NCBI GenBank assembly: GCA_040757115.1
Contig: JBFLYA010000211.1
Coordinates: forward strand, 1 to 6,553
Direction: 5' to 3'
Source of the DNA: a bacterium
GTDB lineage: Bacteria; UBA9089; CG2-30-40-21; SBAY01
DNA: 6,553 nt
The notes under the pieces were generated by a model. That model did no database searches. It saw only the letters and a list, made by a program, of their open reading frames with translations, and had not been told where the DNA came from. The position numbers and the translations under genes were made by a program. Of the stretch, positions 1 to 6,107 are shown piece by piece. How positions within the stretch are numbered: the stretch's first letter is position 1; the number at the start of each line of letters is the position of its first letter.

Positions 1-125
1 ATAAACCATAAACCATAAACTATAAACTATAAACCATAAACCATAAACCATAAACCATAAACTATAAACCATAAACCATAAACTATAAACCATAAACTAT
101 AAACCATAAACTATAAACTATAAAC
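1..125. repeat. Tandem array of 7-bp repeats (ATAAACY)
   Basis: Seventeen complete heptamers ATAAACC or ATAAACT follow each other without a slip from position 1 to 119, then a partial unit ATAAAC ends at 125. Only the last base varies (C or T); the order is C C T T C C C C T C C T C T C T T. The array is cut by the left edge, so its true length is unknown. The 7-bp period gives a stop in every forward frame within about 21 bases, so it is not coding. It runs directly into the repeat arm at 129-213. A comparable position in the second copy of that arm is filled by a looser AT-rich repeat, so the array is probably the inner flank of a mobile cassette lying mostly upstream. Confidence 0.95.
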
Positions 126-128
126 GAG

Positions 129-213
129 TTTTGCTTTTTGGAGGAAATTGATAAAAATAGAGGTTTTAAATACCCGCTTAAAAACTACAGTTTCCTGGTT
201 TTGCAGAACTCTA
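129..213 (+). repeat. Dispersed repeat arm, copy A
   Basis: This stretch is nearly identical to 1538-1622, at a constant offset of 1409 bases. Both copies share a run from GGAGGAAATTGATAAAAATA through the TACCCGCTTAAAAACTA block to a TTTTGCA end sequence, with only a few substitutions (for example CTACAG against CTATAG, and CTGGTTTT against CTGATTTT). The last 20 or so bases are also related, in inverted orientation, to 1037-1058. It therefore looks like the right-hand end of a second member of the cassette seen at 1031-1629. Similarity stops just before TAGGAG at about 214-219, which is also where the ribosome binding site of the protease gene lies. Confidence 0.9.
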
Positions 214-229
214 ATAGGAGTGGGAGAAA

Positions 230-1021
230 ATGATTAAGCATATTTTGTTCGTTATCGTTATTTTAAGCCAATTTTTAGGTTGTGCCACGGTTCAAACAGG
301 ATTAGAACGGCAGGAAAGCATATTTATCTCCACACAACAAGAAATCGCAATTGGAGAGCAGGTCGTCCAACAGATAGAAAAAGAAAATAAACTTTTAGAT
401 AATCCGTCTTTAACCCAATATGTCCAGGCTGTTGGTCAAAAGTTAGCCGGGGTATGTTTTCGTAATGATATAGCCTATCATTTTAAGATAATAGATTCTG
501 ATGTAATTAATGCCTTTGCCCTGCCAGGTGGATATATTTATATTTATCGCGGGGCATTAGAATCTATGGATAATGAGGCGCAATTAGCCGCTGTGCTTGC
601 CCATGAAATAGGTCATATCGCCGCCAGACATTCGGTCAAACAAATACAAAAATATCAGACTTATGACATTTTAGCCAGTATCCTTTTAAAAGACCAAAAA
701 AAAGCCATTCAAGACCTTTCAAACATTGCCGCTAATCTTGTCTTTTTAGGATATAGCCGTGAGGCAGAATTTGAGGCCGATGACCTGGGGATTCATTTCC
801 TCTATCAAGCCGACTATGACCCAAAAGGAATGGTAGAATTCTTTAATAAACTAAAACAAAAAGAAAAAGAGAAATCCAGTAAAATAGAGATTATGTTAAG
901 AACTCATCCGCTGACTTCAGATAGGATAAGGCGAGTTGAAGAAAAAATCGCCTCATTACCACAAAAGCCCAATTTAATACGAAATGAGGCGAGATTCAGA
1001 AAGGAAATTGGTAATTTGTAA
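230..1021 (+). CDS. M48 family zinc metalloprotease, probable lipoprotein (BepA/LoiP type)
   Basis: This is a 263-residue periplasmic-type metalloprotease. The zinc site is HEIGH at residues 125-129 (H125, E126, H129), and the third ligand is probably E181 in the SREAEFEAD motif (177-185). Other family marks are NAFALPGG (94-101) before the catalytic helix and THPLTSDRI (225-233) near the end. Residues 1-17 are a hydrophobic signal segment followed by Cys18. The box is FLGC rather than the usual L-A/S-G-C, so lipidation is likely but not certain. Known relatives (BepA, LoiP) are envelope proteases that degrade or help assemble outer-membrane proteins; that role here is inferred. The length fits LoiP-like single-domain forms, with no TPR domain. 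AGGAG at 216-220 supports the ATG at 230. The gene sits between two copies of a repeat arm and may once have formed an operon with the gene at 1650. Confidence 0.93.
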   Translation: MIKHILFVIVILSQFLGCATVQTGLERQESIFISTQQEIAIGEQVVQQIEKENKLLDNPSLTQYVQAVGQKLAGVCFRNDIAYHFKIIDSDVINAFALPGGYIYIYRGALESMDNEAQLAAVLAHEIGHIAARHSVKQIQKYQTYDILASILLKDQKKAIQDLSNIAANLVFLGYSREAEFEADDLGIHFLYQADYDPKGMVEFFNKLKQKEKEKSSKIEIMLRTHPLTSDRIRRVEEKIASLPQKPNLIRNEARFRKEIGNL

Positions 1022-1036
1022 CCGGTATTGGGTACC

Positions 1037-1058
1037 AATAGGGTTCTGCAAAATAGGA
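1037..1058 (+). repeat. Left terminal inverted repeat of the cassette
   Basis: Read outward to inward it is AATAGGGTT then CTGCAAAATAGGA. The reverse complement of 1602-1623 reads ATAGGGTT then GTGCAAAATCAGGA, so the two ends match except for one substitution and small single-base gaps. The reverse complement of the end of copy A (about 192-213) reads TTAGAGTT then CTGCAAAACCAGGA, a third version of the same end. Confidence 0.85.
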
Positions 1059-1124
1059 TTTGGGAGAGATAACTGAGAGTTAGACCTGAAATTAGAGATA
1101 AAAATTCAAATATCAAATATCAAA

Positions 1125-1496
1125 ATGCAAAATTACAAATCAAATTTCAAAAAGGACTTCAAGAAAAGACTGTATAACTTTACTCTGCGACTTATAGAAC
1201 TCATCGATAAGTTGCCAAAGGATAGTGTTTCTCAAAGAATTGGTGATCAATTATTACGGAGTGGTACAAGCATCATTGGGAATTATATTGAAGGGCAGGC
1301 GGCGAGTAGTAAGAAAGATTTTACTAATTTCTTTAATACATCTTTAAAGTCAACTAACGAAAGTAAGTTATGGCTTGCATTACTTCGTGATAGTAAACGT
1401 GCTAAACCAGAGGAAGTAGCAGGGTTTCTCAAAGAGTTGGAGGAATTTGGTAATATCTTTGCTTCAAGTATTTTAACGCTGAAAGGAAAGAGATAA
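1125..1496 (+). CDS. Four-helix-bundle protein, 23S rRNA intervening-sequence protein family
   Basis: The product has 123 residues, the usual size for this family (S23/IVP, Pfam PF05635). The hallmark block is RIGDQLLRSGTSIIGNYIEG at 38-57, followed by A-SSKKDF (60-66) and a NESKLWLALLRD helix (78-89). Four amphipathic helices fit roughly 10-30, 35-60, 62-90 and 94-120. Family members form a pentameric basic bundle; Avd proteins of diversity-generating retroelements are relatives. The role of free-standing copies is unknown, though nucleic-acid binding is plausible. The ATG at 1125 is the only Met in the protein and lies inside an AT-rich repeat with no Shine-Dalgarno sequence nearby, so residues 2-10 (QNYKSNFKK) are effectively translated repeat. 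The gene is the only cargo of the 1031-1629 cassette. There is no reverse transcriptase or variable repeat nearby, so a retroelement accessory role is not supported. Confidence 0.92.
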   Translation: MQNYKSNFKKDFKKRLYNFTLRLIELIDKLPKDSVSQRIGDQLLRSGTSIIGNYIEGQAASSKKDFTNFFNTSLKSTNESKLWLALLRDSKRAKPEEVAGFLKELEEFGNIFASSILTLKGKR

Positions 1497-1537
1497 TTTT
1501 ACATTTTGATATGTAATTTTTATATTTGCTTTTTGCA

Positions 1538-1623
1538 TTTTGCTCTTTGGAGGAAATTGATAAAAATAGAGGTTTTAAATACCCGCTTAAAAACTATAGT
1601 TTCCTGATTTTGCACAACCCTAT
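1538..1623 (+). repeat. Dispersed repeat arm, copy B (right end of the cassette)
   Basis: This is the second copy of the arm at 129-213. It contains a perfect 12-bp palindrome, AAACTATAGTTT (1591-1602), which in copy A is AAACTACAGTTT. Its last 22 bases are the right terminal inverted repeat of the cassette. I see no convincing outward promoter: TTGATA at the start of the arm has no good -10 sequence at 16-18 bases. Confidence 0.92.
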
Positions 1624-1635
1624 GGTACCAAAATA

Positions 1636-1643
1636 AAGGAGGT
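1636..1643 (+). promoter_or_regulatory. Very strong Shine-Dalgarno for the 133-residue gene
   Basis: AAGGAGGT is a full-length match to the 16S rRNA anti-Shine-Dalgarno sequence. It ends 6 bases before the ATG at 1650, which fixes that start. It lies just outside the GGTACC border, so the cassette did not supply it. Confidence 0.9.
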
Positions 1644-1649
1644 AATCTT

Positions 1650-2051
1650 ATGGTCGGTTTTTTAGAAATAACTTTAGTCGTTCTTATGTTTGCAACGATA
1701 TTAGTCTGGGCAATTTTAATTACATTTCTCTGGTGGGAATTATTACAGTTGAAAAAGATAAGACAAGAAATGGAAGAATTACCAACTAAATTATCTGAGG
1801 CATTGAGATTTATGGAGGATGCAGATGGGATTTCCAATAATATGAAGGAAGAAGTTATGCCAATGATAATGGGAGCAAGTACTGATTTAAAAATCGTTGC
1901 GGATGATATGCGAACATCGATGGACACTATCGTAAAATCCTTAAAAGACCCACCTCCCTGGCTCAATCAATTAGTCGCCGCAATTGATATGAAACTTGAA
2001 AATAAACTGGGTAAAGTGGAAAAAGGTATTAGTGAGTTATTAAAAAGGTAG
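1650..2051 (+). CDS. Small single-span membrane protein with helical tail, unknown function
   Basis: I do not recognise a named family. The 133-residue product has one N-terminal membrane segment (about residues 7-29, ending FLWWELLQLKK). A long charged helical region follows (33-99), then a PPPW break (101-104) and a short C-terminal amphipathic helix (105-133) with alternating Lys and Glu. The topology recalls DUF948-like proteins (one membrane anchor plus coiled-coil tail), but I can claim only similar architecture. It has no visible catalytic motif. A strong ribosome binding site suggests abundant translation. Without the cassette at 1031-1629 it would start about 35 bases after the M48 protease stop, so the two may be a split operon and this protein may be a membrane partner of the protease; that is inference. 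A weak hairpin follows the gene (2056-2094) without a T-tract. Confidence 0.85.
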   Translation: MVGFLEITLVVLMFATILVWAILITFLWWELLQLKKIRQEMEELPTKLSEALRFMEDADGISNNMKEEVMPMIMGASTDLKIVADDMRTSMDTIVKSLKDPPPWLNQLVAAIDMKLENKLGKVEKGISELLKR

Positions 2052-2092
2052 AAATAAGGGAATAGGTCTTAACTTCTTCCTTGAAATTTCCC

Positions 2093-2121
2093 TTGACTAA
2101 ATTCAAATTATTTGCTATCAT
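2093..2121 (+). promoter_or_regulatory. Sigma70-type promoter with extended -10, driving the GAF/HD-GYP gene
   Basis: The -35 box is TTGACT at 2093-2098 and the -10 box is TATCAT at 2116-2121, separated by exactly 17 bases. TGC directly before the -10 (2113-2115) makes an extended -10. Transcription would be expected to begin near 2127-2129, only about 4-6 bases before the ATG at 2133. The region is AT-rich, so chance matches are possible, but spacing, extended -10 and position all agree. Confidence 0.62.
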
Positions 2122-2132
2122 AATTAATAACA

Positions 2133-5100
2133 ATGAAAAAAACAATAGATTTTGTCGTCAATAATTTAAAAATTCTCACTCATTATCTAAAAAGAACCGA
2201 AGGAAAAGATTCAATTCCTCTTGAACAAAATGACTTTGACAAACTACTTAATTGGGTTGTTGGGATAGTCGTCATTGGGTTTGTTATTTTAAGTTTCTTC
2301 TTCCTTCATAATGTTACTGTTTTATGGATGTCTGTTTTATTTCTGGTAATTCTTCTGGCGATGCATAATTTTATTCTCCTCAAGGCGCGAAGTGATGAAA
2401 AAATAAGTAACTATCGTGCCGAACAACTCGCTACCCTTCAACAAATATCCTTAGGACTAACCTCTACCCTTCATATGAATGAGATTCTGGAGTTAATTCC
2501 ATCGGCGGGTGTCAAATTAGCCCAGGTAGATGGTTGTTTAGTTAGTCTGGCAGGGAAGATGAAAGAAGACATAATCCCTAAGGCTAAAGAAGGCATTCAA
2601 ACAGACCTGGCACAAATGGAAACCAAAGGAAAGATAAGTAATTGGCTGGTTCAGCACAAAACATCCCTCGCTATCCAGGATTTATCTACAGACCCCAGAA
2701 TGCCTGACTGGGTAAAAAGTGAAGGATTCTCCTCATATCTTGGACTACCACTGAAAGTCAGGGATGAAATAATTGGTGTTTTAGAATTTTATTCTAAAAC
2801 CCATCGTAGTTTCACCACTGAAGAAATAGACTTACTTAATATATTTTCTGCCCAGGCCGCGACCGATTTAGAAAATGCCAGACTTTATGGAATCACTAAA
2901 GATGCTTTACAACGCGAAATTACCAGCTCTATGGCTTTACTCAAAATAGAACAAGCCATTACCACAAAATTCGACCTTAAAGAACAATTAAATTTAATTA
3001 TGGCTGGTGCGATTGACATAACTCTGGCAGAGAAATCTTCTCTCTGGTTAATTGATGAGATTTCAGGAGAGGTTATTTGCAAAGGCACATATCCTCTTGA
3101 GGAAAAATTAGCGAAATCAAGTGTCCGATTCGGTGAAGGAATTACAGGTTGGGTGGCTAAAGAAGGTAAATTACAAAATATACAGGATTTAAGTAAAGAT
3201 TCACGGTTTGTTAATCCATTAAAACAAGACCTTTATTCTCAACTCTCTGTTCCTCTAATGTATAAAGAAAAAACTATAGGTGTGCTCAATGTCTTCAATT
3301 CAAAGCGTGAAGAAGGATTTAATGAGGCAGATGAAAAAATACTTATGGTTTTAGCCTCACAAACCGCTGTCTCCTTGCAAACCATTAAATTATATACCGA
3401 ACTAAAAACCGCGGCTAATGCCCTGTCGGTATTATATGAAATAAGTAAAACTATTAGTGAGGGTAGAGAACTCCAGGAAGTATTAACCTTAATTCTGAAG
3501 AAAGGGAGTGAAATATTCCAGGCTCAACATGGCTCGATTATGTTATTAGATGAATCTTCAGGTGAACTGAGGATTAAAACCGCTGAAGGACTTTCTGAAG
3601 AAATTATTAAACATACAGTTAAAAAACCAGGAGATGGAAGTATCGCCGGTTGGGTGGCAGAGAAAAAAGAACCTCTATTACTTATTGGTAAAGTGGATGA
3701 TGTTCGATTCAAATCAAGCAAAGTAGAAACTGAGATTAAAGATGCTATGTGTGCCCCATTGATTCTTAAGGATAAATTAATTGGTGTTTTTAATATTAGC
3801 AATCGAGTTGGAGCGGGTGTATTTACAGAATCTGACCTGAATTTACTCTGCACTTTAGCCAATGAGGTCAGTATTGCCATTGAAACAGCAAGATTATATG
3901 AAATAATTACTCAACGGGTAACAGAATTATCAAGTTTTTATATTATCTCAACCGCTTTATCTTCTACACTCAGTCTTTCAGAAATCTTTAAAATCGTCAT
4001 GGAAAGAATAACGACAATATTCACAGAGTTTGCCATAAGTATCTCTCTTTATGAAAAGGATAAATTAAAGAGAATAGCCGAACGCGGCTTTGGAGAAGAT
4101 AAAACTTTAGACACAGAGTTAGAATTAGAAAAGGATGAATTAAAAGAAAAACTAAAACCTTTATTTGTTAGTAAAAGATACCTTTGTTTTAAAACAACAG
4201 AAGATATATCCAATTTGAAAATACTGGTTGGGACAGGCAAAATAGAGTATGCTTTATTATTCCCATTAGTGGCAAAAGATAAGGTCATTGGTATTTTAAC
4301 CTTTATCTCGCAAACTAAAGAAGAACTAACGAAAGAAGAGATAAGATTGCTTACTGCCCTTTCACAAGCTACTGCTTCCTCCATAGAAAATGCTAAACTA
4401 TACACTCAGACAACTCGACGATTGCAAGAATTATCAGGGCTACAACAAATAACCAATAAAATGGCATTAACGACAAATACAACCGAGCTTTTAGCCCTGG
4501 CGGTAAATATCATTAATGAAGTCATCGGTTCAGAATTGGGACTTGTATTTCTGTGGGATGAAGACCGTAAGGAGTATATCGTTAAGGTTGGTCAGGGTAA
4601 AAAGAGGGTAAGCGAAGGACTATTTAAAGCACTTAAATTTAAACTGGGTGAGGGTATAGTTGGCTGGGTAGGTGAAAAAGGAGAAGGTGTAATACTTGAT
4701 GATGCCCGCAAAGACCCAAGATTTAAACAAATAGGAGATTTATATATCCGAAGTGTCCTTGCTGTTCCAATCATTAAAGATAATAAACCAATAGGGGTTA
4801 TGGAATTTATAAATAAACTACCCGCAGGTGGAGGATTTTGTAGTGAAGATGAACGAATGGTTTCTATCATCGCTAATCAAACAGCCATTATTTTAAGTAA
4901 TGCTGATGCATTTGATGAAATAAAGCGTCGGGCATTACAACTATCTACGGTTCAAGCAGTGAATAAAATGATTACATCAGTATTTGGTGTGGAGGAACTG
5001 CTAACACAAATCGTCGAGTTGACGGCTAAGGTATTACGAGTTAAAAAGGCAAGTTTATCTTTATTAGAGCCAGATGGTCATGTTAAGTTAGAAGCGGCTT

Positions 5101-6095
5101 ATGGATTAACCTATATGGAACAAGAGCGAGAAGAAAAATTAACACCAGGATTTGGAATTGCCAGTAGGGTCATCCAAACCAATCATCCGTTCTTGATTAA
5201 TAATTTACCAGAAGATACAACCTTAAGCGAGGAGGAGAAAAATATTTATATTGAAAAATCATACCTGAGTGTGCCTCTTAATATTAGAAAAAAGACCGTT
5301 GGAGCATTGACTATTTCATCAAAACTTAATGAGTCTTTCTTTAATGAACAGGATATTGAAGTTTTAACTACTATTTCTGAACAATCATCAATTGTAATTG
5401 AATATGCAAAATTATACCAAAATCTGCAAAGACACAGTATGGATACTTTGCGGACCCTTTCATTGGTAATTGAAACAAGAGACCCGTTCACAAAGGGACA
5501 TTCAGAGGCTGTAGCAAAATATGCAGTCGCCATTGGTAAAGAATTGAATCTTTCTAATGATGCCCTTAAAACATTAGAAGTATCTGCCCTTTTACATGAT
5601 ATTGGGAAGATAGGCATAAAGGAGAGTATTTTACTCAAGACAGAAAAGGAATTGAGTATTGATGAACATCGGGAGATAAGGAATCATCCGTTCCTTGGTA
5701 GTCAAATTTTAAGACCACTGGAATTTTTGAAGGATGTTATTCCAATTGTTTATCATCATCATGAACGATATGATGGCACAGGTTATCTGGATGGATTAGC
5801 CGATGAAAAAATACCATTGTTAGCCAGAATCATTGCTGTGGCAGATACCTTTGATGCAATGACCTCAACACGGGCATTTCGGGAAAGTGTGTCTGATGAG
5901 GAAGCAATAGAGGAATTAAAAGACCAATCCGGGAAACAATTTGACCCAAAGGTAGTCGAGGCTTTCCTGAAAATACATCCCATCCTCCGCAAAGACGCCC
6001 TTGAAAAAGCAAGACGGGAAAAAGAGAAAAAGAAAAAAGAAGTCAAATCAACCACACCAGTAGGTGAACATAAGATTTGGGAAAGATATGAGTAG
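2133..6095 (+). CDS. Membrane-anchored sensor with six GAF domains and an HD-GYP phosphodiesterase domain
   Basis: This 1320-residue protein has two membrane spans (about 41-58 and 62-83) joined by a very short outer loop. Six GAF domains follow, at about 98-250, 272-422, 430-588, 598-757, 767-928 and 936-1096, then HD-GYP (about 1103-1290) and a Lys/Glu-rich tail. Most GAF units end in a helix of the ENARLY type, and most links begin with an LS-x-L-type segment. HD-GYP residues visible are GHS (H1123), HDIGK (1155-1159), NHPFLG (H1185), HHE (1209-1211) and ADTFDAMTS (1237-1245). The family hydrolyses c-di-GMP to pGpG or GMP, and some members act on cGAMP. The signature GYP reads GYL (1217-1219), but all metal-binding residues I can identify are kept, so activity is likely. 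No cyclic-nucleotide NKFDE motif is seen in the GAFs; their ligands are unknown. The ATG at 2133 has no Shine-Dalgarno sequence, but an in-frame stop at 2121 leaves no better start that retains the membrane spans. Confidence 0.95.
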   Translation: MKKTIDFVVNNLKILTHYLKRTEGKDSIPLEQNDFDKLLNWVVGIVVIGFVILSFFFLHNVTVLWMSVLFLVILLAMHNFILLKARSDEKISNYRAEQLATLQQISLGLTSTLHMNEILELIPSAGVKLAQVDGCLVSLAGKMKEDIIPKAKEGIQTDLAQMETKGKISNWLVQHKTSLAIQDLSTDPRMPDWVKSEGFSSYLGLPLKVRDEIIGVLEFYSKTHRSFTTEEIDLLNIFSAQAATDLENARLYGITKDALQREITSSMALLKIEQAITTKFDLKEQLNLIMAGAIDITLAEKSSLWLIDEISGEVICKGTYPLEEKLAKSSVRFGEGITGWVAKEGKLQNIQDLSKDSRFVNPLKQDLYSQLSVPLMYKEKTIGVLNVFNSKREEGFNEADEKILMVLASQTAVSLQTIKLYTELKTAANALSVLYEISKTISEGRELQEVLTLILKKGSEIFQAQHGSIMLLDESSGELRIKTAEGLSEEIIKHTVKKPGDGSIAGWVAEKKEPLLLIGKVDDVRFKSSKVETEIKDAMCAPLILKDKLIGVFNISNRVGAGVFTESDLNLLCTLANEVSIAIETARLYEIITQRVTELSSFYIISTALSSTLSLSEIFKIVMERITTIFTEFAISISLYEKDKLKRIAERGFGEDKTLDTELELEKDELKEKLKPLFVSKRYLCFKTTEDISNLKILVGTGKIEYALLFPLVAKDKVIGILTFISQTKEELTKEEIRLLTALSQATASSIENAKLYTQTTRRLQELSGLQQITNKMALTTNTTELLALAVNIINEVIGSELGLVFLWDEDRKEYIVKVGQGKKRVSEGLFKALKFKLGEGIVGWVGEKGEGVILDDARKDPRFKQIGDLYIRSVLAVPIIKDNKPIGVMEFINKLPAGGGFCSEDERMVSIIANQTAIILSNADAFDEIKRRALQLSTVQAVNKMITSVFGVEELLTQIVELTAKVLRVKKASLSLLEPDGHVKLEAAYGLTYMEQEREEKLTPGFGIASRVIQTNHPFLINNLPEDTTLSEEEKNIYIEKSYLSVPLNIRKKTVGALTISSKLNESFFNEQDIEVLTTISEQSSIVIEYAKLYQNLQRHSMDTLRTLSLVIETRDPFTKGHSEAVAKYAVAIGKELNLSNDALKTLEVSALLHDIGKIGIKESILLKTEKELSIDEHREIRNHPFLGSQILRPLEFLKDVIPIVYHHHERYDGTGYLDGLADEKIPLLARIIAVADTFDAMTSTRAFRESVSDEEAIEELKDQSGKQFDPKVVEAFLKIHPILRKDALEKARREKEKKKKEVKSTTPVGEHKIWERYE

Positions 6096-6107
6096 ACATC
6101 TCTTCCC

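Larger units (their letters stand above)
1031..1629. mobile_element. Small cassette with inverted ends and GGTACC at both borders, carrying a four-helix-bundle gene
   Basis: GGTACC occurs at 1031-1036 and 1624-1629. Immediately inside are imperfect inverted repeats: left 1037-1058 and right 1602-1623, both reading (A)ATAGGGTT then C/G then TGCAAAAT and AGGA from the outside in. The simplest reading is a 587-bp insertion (1037-1623) with a 6-bp target duplication; because GGTACC is itself a palindrome, it could instead belong to the ends. Inside are one small gene (1125-1496) and low-complexity AT-rich flanks (about 1106-1150 and 1497-1548) that are partly complementary to each other. No transposase or recombinase is present, so movement would need help in trans. 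The design resembles intervening sequences of 23S rRNA genes, which carry the same protein family between paired ends. Confidence 0.72.

Noticed and set aside
1-125. Telomere-like repeat or CRISPR array
   Set aside because: The unit TTTATGG/TTTATAG resembles TTTAGGG only loosely, and the array is internal to bacterial genes. There are no spacers between units, so it is not CRISPR.
129-185. Outward promoter within the shared repeat arm driving the protease and the 1650 gene
   Set aside because: TTGATA is present, but no acceptable -10 sequence lies 16-18 bases downstream (TACCCG there).
904-1116. 70-codon minus-strand open frame at the end of the protease gene
   Set aside because: It covers the conserved protease C-terminus on the other strand and runs into the inverted repeat; no independent support.
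1125-1496. Diversity-generating retroelement (Avd-like accessory protein)
   Set aside because: There is no reverse transcriptase, template repeat or variable repeat in the window, and the protein fits the general IVP family equally well.
1520-1966. 148-codon minus-strand open frame over the copy B arm and the 133-residue gene
   Set aside because: It overlaps a plus-strand gene with a perfect ribosome binding site and membrane-protein pattern, and it starts inside that gene. The C-terminal half is translated repeat. It shows no recognisable protein features.
2056-2094. Hairpin AAGGGAA / TTCCCTT as a terminator of the 1650 gene
   Set aside because: The stem is only 7 bp with a 25-base loop, there is no T-tract after it, and its right arm overlaps the proposed -35 box.
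2885-6055. Several minus-strand open frames of 60-130 codons inside the sensor gene
   Set aside because: They are Ser/Leu-rich mirror frames of a well-supported coding sequence with clear domains throughout.
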